DNA from: Streptomyces sp. NBC_01116
GTDB taxonomy: Bacteria; Actinomycetota; Actinomycetes; Streptomycetales; Streptomycetaceae
Length of the DNA: 64,000 nt
Assembly: GCF_041435495.1 (NCBI RefSeq)
Contig: NZ_CP108644.1
Coordinates: 1,860,001 to 1,924,000, forward strand
Direction: 5' to 3'
The first letter of the stretch is position 1. Each line of letters begins with the position of its first letter. The notes under the pieces were generated by a model, which was not told the DNA's origin, did no database searches, and was given only the letters and a program-made list of their open reading frames with translations. Position numbers and translations under genes: made by a program. Below, one piece after another: positions 53,870 to 64,000 of this stretch.

Positions 53870-55744
53870 ATGACCGACTTCACCGTGGGGGACGACTGCT
53901 TCCGGCTCGACGGGAAGCCCGTGCGACTGCTGTCGGGCGCCCTGCACTACTTCCGGGTGCACGAGGCGCAGTGGGACCACCGGCTGGCGATGCTCGCCGC
54001 GATGGGGCTGAACTGCGTCGAGACGTATGTGCCGTGGAATCTGCACGAGCCCCGGGAGGGCGAGGTCCGGGACGTGGGGGCGCTCGGCCGGTTCCTGGAC
54101 GCTGTGGAGCGGGCCGGGCTGTGGGCGATCGTGCGGCCGGGCCCGTACATCTGCGCCGAGTGGGAGAACGGCGGTCTTCCGGTGTGGGTGACGGGCCGGT
54201 TCGGGCGGCGGGTGCGGACCCGGGACGCGGAGTACCGGGCGGTGGTGGAGCGGTGGTTCCTGGAGCTGCTGCCGCAGGTGGTGCAGCGGCAGGTGTCCCG
54301 GGGCGGCCCGGTGATTCTCGTGCAGGCGGAGAACGAGTACGGGAGTTACGGCAGCGACGCGGTGTATCTGGAGTGGCTGGCGGGTCTGTTGCGGCGGTGC
54401 GGGGTGACGGTTCCCCTGTTCACGTCGGACGGCCCGGAGGACCACATGCTGACCGGTGGTTCGGTGCCGGGGCTGCTGGCGACGGCGAACTTCGGTTCGG
54501 GGGCGCGGGAGGGGTTCGAGGTGCTGCGCCGGCACCGGTCGCGGGGTCCGCTGATGTGCATGGAGTTCTGGTGCGGCTGGTTCGACCACTGGGGGGCCGA
54601 GCCGGTGCGCCGGGATCCGGAGCAGGCGGCCGGGGCGCTGCGGGAGATCCTGGAGTGCGGGGCGTCGGTGAACGTCTACATGGCGCACGGGGGGACGAAC
54701 TTCGGGGGCTGGGCGGGGGCGAACCGGTCCGGCCCGCATCAGGACGAGTCGTTCCAGCCGACGGTGACGTCGTACGACTACGACGCGCCGGTCGACGAGT
54801 ACGGGCGGGCCACGGAGAAGTTCCGGCTGTTCCGGGAGGTTCTGGCGGCGTACGCCGAGGGGCCGTTGCCCGCGCTGCCGCCGGAGCCGGTCGGGCTCGC
54901 CGGGCCGGTGCGGGTGGAGCTGACGGAGTGGGCCGGGCTCGGGGACGTACTGGAGGCGCTGGGCGATCCGGAGACGGAGTCGGGGGTGCCGCCGACCTTC
55001 GAGGAGCTGGGCGTGGACCGGGGCCTGGTGCGCTACCGGGTGGCGGTGCCGGGGCCGCGCCAGGCGTATCCGCTGGGGGCATCGGGGCTGCGGGACCGGG
55101 CGGTGGTGTCCGTGGACGGGGTCCGGGCCGGGGTGCTGACCGAGGAGTCCGGCACGCTGCCGGAGCCGGTGGCGGGTCCGGCGGAGGTCGAGCTGTGGGT
55201 GGAGTCGCTGGGCCGGGTCAACTACGGGCCGCGCCTCGGCGAGCCGAAGGGCGTCACGGGCGGGCTGCTGCACGAGCGGCAGTATCTGCACGGGGTACGG
55301 GCCCGGGGGCTGCGGCTGGACGCGTTCGAGAGCGCGGGCGCGGTGGCGGCGATCCCGTTCGGGCCGGTGGAGGCCGCCGCCGGGGCGGGTGACGCGGGGC
55401 GGACGGGCCTGTTCCGGGGGACGTTCACGATCGAGGGGACCACGGGCGCGTCAGCAGTTGCGACCGCCTCTGGCGCTTCCTTCGCTTCCGGCGCTGTCGG
55501 CGTTGATCACGCGGGGCTCGAACTGCCGGGCTGGACCCGCGGTTTCGTCTGGGTGAATGGATTCTGCCTGGGCCGGTACTGGTCGGTGGGCCCGCAGCGG
55601 ACCCTGTACGTGCCGGGTCCGGTGCTCCGCGAGGGCGCCAACGAGGTGTGGGTGCTGGAGCTGGAGGACGCGGGCGAGCCGCGGGTGGAGCTGGGTCCGG
55701 GGGCGCCCGCGGATGCGGACGCCCCCGGGATGGTTCAGCCGTGA
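53870..55744 (+). CDS. Beta-galactosidase, glycoside hydrolase family 35
   Basis: A 624-residue retaining glycosidase without signal peptide, so intracellular. The TIM barrel starts RLLSGALHYFRVHEAQWDHR; LNCVETYVPWNLHEPREGEV and VRPGPYICAEWENGGLPVW are strongly GH35. The proton donor is E156 in VQAENEYGSYG and the nucleophile E232 in MCMEFWCGWFDHWG. FMAHGG-like NVYMAHGGTNFGGWAGAN follows. C-terminal beta domains (about 370-620) end with WVNGFCLGRYWSVGPQRTLY. It cleaves terminal beta-galactosides; an imported oligosaccharide is likely, but no transporter is adjacent. Regulation by the divergent AraC protein is likely. Confidence 0.95.
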   Translation: MTDFTVGDDCFRLDGKPVRLLSGALHYFRVHEAQWDHRLAMLAAMGLNCVETYVPWNLHEPREGEVRDVGALGRFLDAVERAGLWAIVRPGPYICAEWENGGLPVWVTGRFGRRVRTRDAEYRAVVERWFLELLPQVVQRQVSRGGPVILVQAENEYGSYGSDAVYLEWLAGLLRRCGVTVPLFTSDGPEDHMLTGGSVPGLLATANFGSGAREGFEVLRRHRSRGPLMCMEFWCGWFDHWGAEPVRRDPEQAAGALREILECGASVNVYMAHGGTNFGGWAGANRSGPHQDESFQPTVTSYDYDAPVDEYGRATEKFRLFREVLAAYAEGPLPALPPEPVGLAGPVRVELTEWAGLGDVLEALGDPETESGVPPTFEELGVDRGLVRYRVAVPGPRQAYPLGASGLRDRAVVSVDGVRAGVLTEESGTLPEPVAGPAEVELWVESLGRVNYGPRLGEPKGVTGGLLHERQYLHGVRARGLRLDAFESAGAVAAIPFGPVEAAAGAGDAGRTGLFRGTFTIEGTTGASAVATASGASFASGAVGVDHAGLELPGWTRGFVWVNGFCLGRYWSVGPQRTLYVPGPVLREGANEVWVLELEDAGEPRVELGPGAPADADAPGMVQP

Positions 55745-55789
55745 TCACCGGCCGGACGCGCGGTGATCAGGTGGCCGGACCGGATCGGG

Positions 55790-56997
<1,208 letters not shown>

Positions 56998-57900
56998 GTG
57001 GCGAACGGCCCTCCGGGCGCCCCCGTCGTCCATGGCTTTCCGCATCTGGACACGGTCCGCTCCGCCATCACCGCGCTCTACCGCCGGCTCTCCGCGGACG
57101 GCGTCCGCGCCTACGCCACCAGCCTCCCGCCCGCCGACGCCGCCTTCGCGGACCAGGACGACCTGCACCTGGGAGCCCAACGGGTGGCCCGCTCCCTGGT
57201 CCAGCACCTCCATCTGCCCGAGGCCCGCATGATCGTCGGCTTCCGGGCGATGGAGCACGCGGCGAGCGTGGAACTGACCGCGGGCCCCGAGTACTTCATC
57301 GAGCTGAACGACCGCTTCCGCACCCACCGCAGGGACATCGGCGCGGCGCTCGCGCACGAGGTCACGCATGTGCTGCTGCACCGGCTCGGCCTGGAGTTCC
57401 CCGGCACCCGCGCCAACGAGATCCTGACCGACACGACGACGGCGTACCTCGGCGCGGGCTGGCTGCTGCTGGACGCGTTCCGGGAGGACGCCACGTCCCG
57501 CCAGAAGCTCGGCTACCTCACCCCGGAGGAGTTCGGATACGTCCTGGCCAAGCGGGCGTTCGCCTTCGGTGAGGACCCCTCCCCGTGGTTCACCAGCCCC
57601 CAGGCGTACACCGCGTACACCAAGGGGCGGGAGCGGGCGCTGCACGATCTGCGCAGGCCCCCGCTGACCGCCGCGGGCTGGGCGGGCCGTCGCCGCTACG
57701 CCAAGGACCGGCGGTATGCCCGGGACCACCCCGGCACGAGCCCGGACCCTGACCTCCCGTACGCCTTCGAGACCGGCGATCGGGGACTGCGCGTCTCCTT
57801 CCCCTGCCCCACCTGCCACCAGCGCATCCGGGTCCCCGTCCGGGGCCGGTTCACCGCGCGCTGCGGGCTGTGCCGGACCGACCTGGATTGCGACACCTGA
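56998..57900 (+). CDS. HEXXH metallopeptidase-like protein with C-terminal zinc ribbon, unassigned
   Basis: A 300-residue cytoplasmic protein. The centre carries AALAHEVTHVLLHRLGLEFP (H120, E121, H124) and, 17-20 residues on, ANEILTDTTTAYLGAGW, whose Glu could be the third zinc ligand as in gluzincins. The C-terminus has CPTCHQRIRVPVRGRF and CGLCRTDLDC, two CxxC pairs forming a zinc ribbon. The N-terminal 100 residues are helical. GTG 56998 follows GGGGG. I do not recognise a named family; peptidase activity is inferred from the motif only. It is followed 30 bases later by the ankyrin gene on the same strand. Confidence 0.78.
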   Translation: MANGPPGAPVVHGFPHLDTVRSAITALYRRLSADGVRAYATSLPPADAAFADQDDLHLGAQRVARSLVQHLHLPEARMIVGFRAMEHAASVELTAGPEYFIELNDRFRTHRRDIGAALAHEVTHVLLHRLGLEFPGTRANEILTDTTTAYLGAGWLLLDAFREDATSRQKLGYLTPEEFGYVLAKRAFAFGEDPSPWFTSPQAYTAYTKGRERALHDLRRPPLTAAGWAGRRRYAKDRRYARDHPGTSPDPDLPYAFETGDRGLRVSFPCPTCHQRIRVPVRGRFTARCGLCRTDLDCDT

Positions 57901-57930
57901 GCATCGTTTCGGCCACCGTACGATCGAAGC

Positions 57931-58686
57931 ATGACGAACGAGCCGATCAGGGACGAACTACGCCTGTTCGACGCGCTGTACGAGGACGAGAACGCGGTCG
58001 TGCGGGCGCTGCGCTCGGGCGCGCGGGCCGAGTCGAGCGACGAGGAGGGCACGACGGCGCTCTACCTGGCGTCGGTGCAGGACCGGCTGGAGGCGGTGCG
58101 CCTGCTGCTCGCCGTCGGGGCGGACCCGAACCGGGCGAGCGGCCCCGGGGCGAGCGACCTGCCGCTGTGCGGGGCGGCCTGCGGCGGGCACACCGGGGTG
58201 GTGGAGGCGCTGCTGTCCGCCGGGGCCCGGCCGGATCTGCGCGAGGAGTTCGGTTTCACCGCGCTGCGGTGGGCGGTCGGCCTGGGGCACGCCCCGACGG
58301 TGGAAGCGCTCCTCGCCCATGGCGCGGACCCGCTGCTGCCGGGTCCGCGGGGCGAGGCGATGCTGGTGCTGGCGGCGCAGCGCGGGTCCTCGCGGACGGT
58401 ACGGGCGCTGCTCGCGCACGGTGCGGGCGCGGCGGGTCAGGAGTCCGTGGTCGCCCTCGCGCTGGCCGAGGCGCGGCGCATCGCCGCTCTCGATCCGGAA
58501 CGGGAGTTGCGGCGGCGGCTGGAGGAGTCGTACGGCTCCGGGATCGAGACGGTGACGCTCCGCGACCGCAGGGACGGCGAGGAGACGCTGGCGGTGGAAC
58601 TGCTCCGGGACGGGGTGCCGTCGGCGGGCACGGACCAGCACACGGGGCATGGAGAGATCGTGGCCCTGCTGGGTGGGCCGTCGTAG
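57931..58686 (+). CDS. Ankyrin-repeat protein
   Basis: A 251-residue cytoplasmic protein with about four ankyrin units between residues 20 and 160: GTTALYLASVQDRLEAVRLL, LCGAACGGHTGVVEALLSAG, FTALRWAVGLGHAPTVEALL and MLVLAAQRGSSRTVRALLAH. The C-terminal 80 residues are charged and helical, ending GHGEIVALLGGPS, which looks like a half repeat. It is a protein-binding scaffold with no enzyme motif. It follows the metallopeptidase gene by 30 bases and could be its partner (inference). ATG 57931 has no strong ribosome binding site. Confidence 0.88.
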   Translation: MTNEPIRDELRLFDALYEDENAVVRALRSGARAESSDEEGTTALYLASVQDRLEAVRLLLAVGADPNRASGPGASDLPLCGAACGGHTGVVEALLSAGARPDLREEFGFTALRWAVGLGHAPTVEALLAHGADPLLPGPRGEAMLVLAAQRGSSRTVRALLAHGAGAAGQESVVALALAEARRIAALDPERELRRRLEESYGSGIETVTLRDRRDGEETLAVELLRDGVPSAGTDQHTGHGEIVALLGGPS

Positions 58687-58689
58687 TCG

Positions 58690-59265
58690 CTATCGGGCTC
58701 CCGGCCGGCGGCCGCGCTGCCAGGCCTCACGGGTGATGACGTACTCGACCTCGCCGTGCTCGGAGCCCTCGATGGTCTCCGGCCAGTCCTCGGTGTAGGC
58801 CCGCAGGAAGGTCAGCCCCGTCTTCTCCATCACGCGCCGGGATGCGGTGTTGACCGCCATGGTGTTGGCGGTGACCCGCTGGACCCCTAGGTCGGTGAAC
58901 CCCTTGTCGACCAGGGCCCGCGCGCCCTCGGTGGCGTAACCCCGGCCCCAGGCGGCCCGGTTCAGCCGGTAGCCGAGTTCGGCGACGGCCGGGTCGTGGT
59001 CGTCGAGCGGCCGGAGCTCGAACCAGCCCAGGAAGGCACCGGTGGCCTTCTCCCGCGCGGCCCAGAAGCCGCGGGTTCCGGTGCACGGGTGGTCGTGGAG
59101 GAGCCTCGGCAGGGTCCGGTCCCGGATGTCCTCGGGGCTCGTCGGCCGGCCGCCGTTGATGTACCGCATGACGGCGGGGTCGTTGTCGAGGGCGAGCAGG
59201 TCGGGGGCGTCGGCCTCGGTGACCGGGTGCAGGACGAGCCGGTCGGTCTCCAGGAAGGTGCGCAT
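58690..59265 (-). CDS. GNAT N-acetyltransferase (RimJ/RimL type)
   Basis: A 191-residue single-domain acetyltransferase. The start is the family-typical MRTFLETDRLVLHPVTEADA; the acetyl-CoA region LGYRLNRAAWGRGYATEGAR is followed by VQRVTANTMAVNTASRRVME and EKTGLTFLR, all characteristic of Acetyltransf_3 proteins that acetylate protein N-termini or small amines. ATG 59265 follows GGTGAGGAT; the open frame upstream is Pro/Gly-rich low complexity. Convergent with the ankyrin gene. Substrate unknown. Confidence 0.92.
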   Translation of the reverse strand: MRTFLETDRLVLHPVTEADAPDLLALDNDPAVMRYINGGRPTSPEDIRDRTLPRLLHDHPCTGTRGFWAAREKATGAFLGWFELRPLDDHDPAVAELGYRLNRAAWGRGYATEGARALVDKGFTDLGVQRVTANTMAVNTASRRVMEKTGLTFLRAYTEDWPETIEGSEHGEVEYVITREAWQRGRRPGAR

Positions 59266-59436
59266 ACGGCGATCCTCACCGCCGGCGGCCGGGCAGCGCC
59301 ACCCGATATGCGCGCGGGCGTCACCGGTCCGGGCCGGGGCTTGGACGGTTCCTGGGCCTGGGGCGGTCCTGTTCCCGGGGCCGGTGCCCGGCCATGGCCC
59401 AGGTGCCGGTGCCGGTGCCGTTGCCAGGGCCATGGA

Positions 59437-60174
59437 CTAGATCTGGTCCCGGCCCTGGACCAGGAACGTCAGCCCTTCCGGGCTGCGCAGCCGCACGGTG
59501 CGGGGACCGCCTTCTCCTGCGGGGGTGACGAGGTCCGGCCCGTGGGCGCGGGCCCGGCGGATCACGGCGTCCGGATCGTCCACGGCGAGGGCCAGCTCCC
59601 ACTGGGGCGCGGAGCCGGTGCCGGTGGCGGTGCCGGTCGCGGCGGGAGCTGCTTCCCGGAACGCGGCCCGGCCGAGGGGCGTGCCCGTCGTCCTGGCGTA
59701 GAACTCCCGGGCCCGCTCGGGGTCTTCGCAGGCCAGGACCGCGTGGTGGGGCGTGCCCTCCGCCGTGGCGGACACCGGCCACCCGGCGAATCCCCGTGGC
59801 CGCCAGAGGGAGACGGCCGCGCCGACCGGGTCGGTCAGCGTGGCGATCAGTCCCTGGTCCCCCGCGTCGAACGGCGGGACGACGACCTGCGCCCCGTTCG
59901 CCACCGCCAGAGCCGTGCGGTGGTCCACGTCGTCGACCGCGAGGTAGTAGGCGATGTGCGGCGGAGTGCCGGGCGGGTAGACCGGCTGGGCGAGATCGCT
60001 GACCCCGCCGATCCGGTCGGCCCCGGCGGATATCTTGACGGCCCGGCGCCAGTCCTCCTCGTCCACGGCGAAGTCCCAGCCCAGCACCGAGGAGAAGAAG
60101 GCGGCCGTGCCGGACGGGTCGCGGGTCTTGAGGTCCATCCAGCAGAACTCGTTCATCGGGCCGTGCCGCGTCAT
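59437..60174 (-). CDS. VOC-family (glyoxalase-fold) two-domain protein
   Basis: A 245-residue protein with two VOC modules: residues 5-120 (NEFCWMDLKTRDPSGTAAFF, YYLAVDDVDHRTALAVANGA, GLIATLTDPVGAAVSLWRPR) and 135-243 (HHAVLACEDPERAREFYART, WELALAVDDPDAVIRRARAH, RLRSPEGLTFLVQGR). Such proteins act as hydrolases, isomerases, dioxygenases or antibiotic-binding proteins; the function is not predictable. ATG 60174 has GGAGGAG upstream. The linker near residue 200 has a TGTATGTG run encoded by CGGTGC-type DNA repeats. It lies upstream of the GNAT gene with a 171-base gap. Confidence 0.87.
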   Translation of the reverse strand: MTRHGPMNEFCWMDLKTRDPSGTAAFFSSVLGWDFAVDEEDWRRAVKISAGADRIGGVSDLAQPVYPPGTPPHIAYYLAVDDVDHRTALAVANGAQVVVPPFDAGDQGLIATLTDPVGAAVSLWRPRGFAGWPVSATAEGTPHHAVLACEDPERAREFYARTTGTPLGRAAFREAAPAATGTATGTGSAPQWELALAVDDPDAVIRRARAHGPDLVTPAGEGGPRTVRLRSPEGLTFLVQGRDQI

Positions 60175-60305
60175 CGTGTGCTCCTCCGGTGTCCCCTGCT
60201 GCATACCGGGCGCCCGCACGGGTACGCAAACGGGTTTCCCGCGCCGTACGCGCTCGACGGACACCCGCCCATCGGCCGAGTCAACAACCCTGCGGATCAA
60301 TACAC

Positions 60306-61238
60306 CTAGGACGCCCCGTAGACCCGCCCCGGCTCCTCCGCGTCCGCCAGCAGCCGGCGCACCGTCTCGCCCGCCTCGGCCGGGGATCTGCGCGCGCCCC
60401 GGTCGTCGGTGGGGCCCGGGCGCCAGCCCTCCATGACGGTGATGCGGCCCGCCTCGGCCTCGAAGACGCGGCCCGTCACCCCCTCGCTCGCGGCGGAGCC
60501 GAGCCAGACGACGAGGGGCGAGACGTTCGCGGGGGCCATGGCGTCGAACTCCCCCGCCCCCGGGGCCGCCATCGTCTCGGCGAAGGTCAGCTCGGTCATC
60601 CGGGTCCGGGCGGCCGGGGCGAGGGCGTTGACGTGGACCCCGTACCGGCCCAGCTCGGCCGCGGCGACCAGGGTCAGGGCGACGATGCCGGCCTTGGCCG
60701 CCGCGTAGTTGCCCTGGCCGACGCTGCCGAGGAGTCCGGCGCCGGAGCTGGTGTTGACGATCCGGGCGGTCGGCGGGCGGCCCGCCTTCGCCTCGGCCCG
60801 CCAGTGGGCGGCGGCGTGCTTCAGGGGCAGGAAGTGGCCTCTGAGGTGGACCCGCATCACCGCGTCCCAGTCGTCCTCGTCCAGGTTGACGAGCATCCGG
60901 TCGCGCAGGAAGCCCGCGTTGTTGACCAGGGTGTCGAGGTGTCCGAAGGCCTCCACGGCGGTGGCGACCAGGGAGGCGGCGCCCTCGGCCGTGGCGATGT
61001 CGCCGCCGTGGACGACGGCTTCGCCGCCCGCCGCGACGATCTCGTCGACGACCTCCCGGGCCGGACCGGCGGAACCCCCGTCCCCGTCGGGTCCGACGCC
61101 GAGGTCGTTGACGACGACCCGCGCCCCTTCGGCGGCGAAGGCCAGGGCGTGGGCCCGGCCGAGCCCCCGCCCGGCGCCCGTGACGGCGACGACCCGGTCC
61201 GCGCAGAGTCCGGCACGGCGTGCGAACGGTGCGGTCAT
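60306..61238 (-). CDS. ipdF: Short-chain dehydrogenase, IpdF-like (steroid C/D-ring catabolism)
   Basis: A 310-residue NAD(P)-dependent SDR. The cofactor motif is VVAVTGAGRGLGRAHALAFA (about 16-35), VVVNDLGVG selects NAD, LVNNAGFLRDR is the structural motif, IVNTSSGAGLLG holds the catalytic Ser, and QGNYAAAKAGIVALT carries Tyr and Lys (about 178 and 182). The long N-terminus and C-terminal tail match actinobacterial dehydrogenases of the Rv3548c group, which oxidise the 5-hydroxy group of a cholesterol ring-D intermediate as CoA thioester. The divergent placement beside echA20/ipdAB-like genes supports this. A generic 3-hydroxyacyl-CoA dehydrogenase is the alternative. Confidence 0.8.
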   Translation of the reverse strand: MTAPFARRAGLCADRVVAVTGAGRGLGRAHALAFAAEGARVVVNDLGVGPDGDGGSAGPAREVVDEIVAAGGEAVVHGGDIATAEGAASLVATAVEAFGHLDTLVNNAGFLRDRMLVNLDEDDWDAVMRVHLRGHFLPLKHAAAHWRAEAKAGRPPTARIVNTSSGAGLLGSVGQGNYAAAKAGIVALTLVAAAELGRYGVHVNALAPAARTRMTELTFAETMAAPGAGEFDAMAPANVSPLVVWLGSAASEGVTGRVFEAEAGRITVMEGWRPGPTDDRGARRSPAEAGETVRRLLADAEEPGRVYGAS

Positions 61239-61343
61239 CTCATCTCCCCATGATCGGCGGCTGGTCGACGGTCGGCGGCCCGTGGACGGTCGATGGCGAC
61301 CGGGAGACGGCCGGTTGGCGCGCGGGGGCGGGGCTGCTACCGT

Positions 61344-61365
61344 CCACCTAACAAATGTTTGGTGG
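61344..61365. promoter_or_regulatory. 22-bp palindromic operator between ipdF-like and echA20-like genes
   Basis: CCACC-t-AACA-aa-TGTT-t-GGTGG is perfectly symmetrical in its nine arm positions. It lies 20 bases before the plus-strand ATG at 61385 and 106 bases from the minus-strand start, so it can control both directions. The shape suits a TetR-family repressor; it is not the KstR2 consensus as I remember it. Confidence 0.8.
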
Positions 61366-61384
61366 AAAGGTAGCTGATCCTCCG

Positions 61385-62128
61385 ATGAGTGTCTCCACCG
61401 CCTGCCCCTCGGACGGCGTCCGCGTCGTCACCGTGGACCGTCCCCCCGTCAACGCGCTCCCCGTGCGGGGCTGGCACGACCTGGCGGACGCCGTCCGGGC
61501 GGCGGGCCGCGACCCCGGGGTCCGCTGCGTCGTCCTGGCCGCCGCCGGGCGCGGCTTCAACGCGGGCGTCGACATCAAGGAGTTGCAGCGAGATACGGGG
61601 CACGAGGCCCTGATCGGCGCCAACCGGGGCTGCGCCGAGGCGTTCGCCGCGGTGTACGCGTGCGAGGTTCCGGTCGTCGCGGCGGTGCAGGGCTTCTGCC
61701 TGGGCGGCGGGATCGGACTCGTCGGGAACGCGGACGCGATCGTCGCGAGCGAGGACGCGGTCTTCGGCCTGCCGGAGCTGGACCGGGGCGCGCTCGGCGC
61801 AGCGACCCACCTGGCGCGGCTGGTCCCGCAGCACCTGATGCGCACGCTGTACTACACCTCCCGCACCGTCACCGCGGCCGAGCTGCTCGCCCACGGATCG
61901 GTCTGGCGGGTGGTCCGGGCCGGGGAACTGATGGAAGCGGCGCTGGAGTTGGCGGCCGAGATCGCCGCCAAGGACGGCCACCTGCTGCGGCTCGCGAAAG
62001 CCGCACTGAACGGTATCGACCCCGTCGACGTACAGCGCAGCTACCGCTTCGAGCAGGGGTTCACCTTCGAGGCGAACCTCGCCGGGACCGCCGCCCGGGT
62101 CCGCGACACCTTCGGCAAGGAGGCCTGA
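61385..62128 (+). CDS. echA20: Enoyl-CoA hydratase/isomerase family, EchA20-like
   Basis: A 247-residue crotonase-fold enzyme. CoA-binding/oxyanion segments are VRCVVLAAAGRGFNAGVDIK and QGFCLGGGIGLVGNADAIVA; LDRGALGAATHLARLVPQHL is the second conserved region. In mycobacteria the orthologue opens ring D of HIEC-CoA by hydrolysis. The identity here rests on position before ipdA/ipdB-like genes and on resemblance to Rv3550. ATG 61385 has GGAAAGG at about -16; ATG 61355 lies inside the operator and is less likely. Four bases separate it from ipdA. Confidence 0.85.
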   Translation: MSVSTACPSDGVRVVTVDRPPVNALPVRGWHDLADAVRAAGRDPGVRCVVLAAAGRGFNAGVDIKELQRDTGHEALIGANRGCAEAFAAVYACEVPVVAAVQGFCLGGGIGLVGNADAIVASEDAVFGLPELDRGALGAATHLARLVPQHLMRTLYYTSRTVTAAELLAHGSVWRVVRAGELMEAALELAAEIAAKDGHLLRLAKAALNGIDPVDVQRSYRFEQGFTFEANLAGTAARVRDTFGKEA

Positions 62129-62131
62129 ACC

Positions 62132-63018
62132 GTGACCACTCCCCCTCATGTGCGCGACAAGACGATGACGCCCGAGGAGGTCGTCGACCGGCTGAGCAGC
62201 GGCATGACGATCGGGATCGGCGGCTGGGGATCGCGCAGGAAGCCGATGGCCCTGGTCAGGGCGCTGCTCCGGTCGTCCGTCACCGATCTCACGGTGATCT
62301 CCTACGGCGGCCCGGACGTGGGGCTGCTGGCCGCGGCGGGCCGGATCGCCCGGCTGGTCACGGCGTTCGTGACGCTCGACTCCATCCCGCTGGAGCCGCA
62401 CTACCGGGCCGCCCGGCAGCGCGGGGCGTTCGCGCTGACGGAGATCGACGAGGCGATGTTCATGTGGGGGCTGCACGCGGCGGCGAACCGGCTGCCGTTC
62501 CTGCCGGTCCGCGCGGGCCTCGGATCGGATGTGATGCGGGTCAACCCCGAGCTGCGCACGGTGACTTCACCGTACGAGGACGGCGAGGAGTTCGTGGCGG
62601 CGCCGGCCCTGCGGATGGACGCGGCGCTGGTCCACCTCAACCGGGCGGACCGCCTGGGCAACGGCCAGTACCTGGGTCCGGACCCGTACTTCGACGACCT
62701 GTTCTGCGAAGCGGCGGACGCGGCGTACGTCTCCTGCGAACGCATCGTGCGGACGGAGGAGTTGGCCGGGAACGCCACCGCCCCGCAGACCCTTCTCGTC
62801 CAGCGGCACTCGGTCACCGGTGTCGTGGAGACGCCGGGCGGGGCGCACTTCACGTCCTGCGTACCCGACCACCAGCGCGACGAGCCGTTCCAGAGGGCCT
62901 ACGCGGCAGCGGCGGCGGACCCGGCCGCCTGGGCGGAGTTCGCGGCCCGTTTCCTGCCGCCGGACGGCGACGAGAAGGGCTACCAGCAGGCGGTCCGCAC
63001 CTGGCACGAGGAGCAGAC

Positions 63019-63022
<4 letters not shown>
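62132..63022 (+). CDS. ipdA: CoA-transferase-like hydrolase alpha subunit, IpdA-like
   Basis: A 296-residue class I CoA-transferase-fold alpha subunit. The family start is TMTPEEVVDRLSSGMTIGIG followed by GWGSRRKPMALVRALL, typical of IpdA. Then come VISYGGPDVGLLAAAGRIAR, LTEIDEAMFMWGLHAAANRL and ALVHLNRADRLGNGQYLGPD. IpdAB hydrolyses COCHEA-CoA, opening the last steroid ring (C), in mycobacteria and rhodococci. The start is GTG 62132 and its stop overlaps the ipdB ATG (ATGA), as usual for a two-subunit enzyme. The remote alternative is a general 3-oxoacid CoA-transferase. Confidence 0.9.
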
Positions 63023-63815
<793 letters not shown>

Positions 63816-63816
<1 letters not shown>

Positions 63817-64000
63817 TGCGCACCGCCCTGACCGACCTCGTCGGCGTCCGGCACCCGATCGTGCAGACCGGAATGGGCTGGGTGGCGGGCCCCCGCCTGG
63901 TCACCGCGACCGCACGGGCCGGGGCGCTCGGCGTCCTGGCCTCGGCGACCATGTCACCGGACCAACTGCGTTCGGCCGTAAGGGAGGTGAAGTCCCGGAC
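63816..64000 (+). CDS. ipdC: Nitronate-monooxygenase-like flavoenzyme, IpdC-like (start only)
   Basis: The first 61 codons of a gene running off the window: MRTALTDLVGVRHPIVQTGM, GWVAGPRLVTATARAGALGV, then LASATMSPDQLRSAVREVKS. This is the FMN-binding TIM-barrel start of the nitronate monooxygenase/2-nitropropane dioxygenase family. In the mycobacterial ipd cluster, IpdC is the flavin-dependent 5-OH-HIP-CoA reductase/dehydrogenase encoded after ipdB, matching position and family. It overlaps ipdB by one base. Confidence 0.85.

Noticed and set aside
59330..59440. GGTGCC-rich short repeats between the GNAT and VOC genes as a regulatory array
   Set aside because: Irregular spacing and low complexity; nothing distinguishes it from GC-rich spacer DNA.

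Overview
The window is ordinary Streptomyces chromosome. Its base composition is very GC-rich with G/C at almost every third codon position, GTG starts are common, and promoters and hairpin terminators are of Streptomyces type. Many genes are Streptomyces-specific families (DUF6343, SPW_0924, DUF4184, DUF6232, a Streptomyces griseus-type trypsin). From memory, the middle part (rpsA, coaE, polA, liv operon, ANTAR regulator, pyk, 5'-nucleotidase, chorismate mutase) follows the order of the Streptomyces coelicolor SCO1990s to SCO2020s core.

Layout. 1-2.1 kb: pseudouridine salvage (psuG end, PfkB kinase) facing a uridine-kinase-like protein. 2.2-4.2 kb: HxlR regulator divergent from an alanine-type aminotransferase over a three-half-site operator. 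4.3-9.5 kb: SNF2 helicase and SWIM zinc-finger gene followed by a decayed von Willebrand A locus, a junction of two broken genes. 9.7-15.9 kb: SPFH protein, small lipoprotein, methyltransferases, DUF6343, a MITE-like element, TPR protein, coaE, PAC2 protein and a secreted beta-helix protein with a chitinase-type control site. 16-25.5 kb: rpsA with a clear promoter, methyltransferase, hrpB, DUF3068, SPW_0924, a secreted lytic transglycosylase and DUF4184. 25.6-31.3 kb: polA, a molybdopterin oxidoreductase and a hotdog thioesterase. 31.9-37.7 kb: a complete branched-chain amino acid ABC transporter with an internal terminator-like hairpin after the binding-protein gene. 37.7-43.7 kb: ANTAR response regulator, tRNA-Leu(CAA) with a neighbouring HTH/LAGLIDADG gene broken by one in-frame TGA, pyruvate kinase, SIMPL protein and Tat-exported 5'-nucleotidase.

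The accessory part starts near 43.7 kb. It holds a DUF6232 gene overlapping a small gene, whose proteins share the same QYGNHNTG-type motif at facing ends. This is the best candidate for a little-described system. Next come a PLP decarboxylase/N-hydroxylase pair of siderophore type without synthetase genes and a 31-bp tandem repeat. After these are aminopeptidase N, an aquaporin, chorismate mutase, an AraC regulator divergent from a GH35 beta-galactosidase, trypsin, an unassigned HEXXH metallopeptidase, an ankyrin protein, GNAT and VOC proteins.

60.3 kb to the end is a steroid C/D-ring catabolic divergon (ipdF-like, then echA20-, ipdA-, ipdB- and ipdC-like), controlled from a 22-bp perfect-arm palindrome between the two transcription units. 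The genes there are mostly coupled by 1-4 bp overlaps. The psuG and ipdC-like genes run off the window ends.
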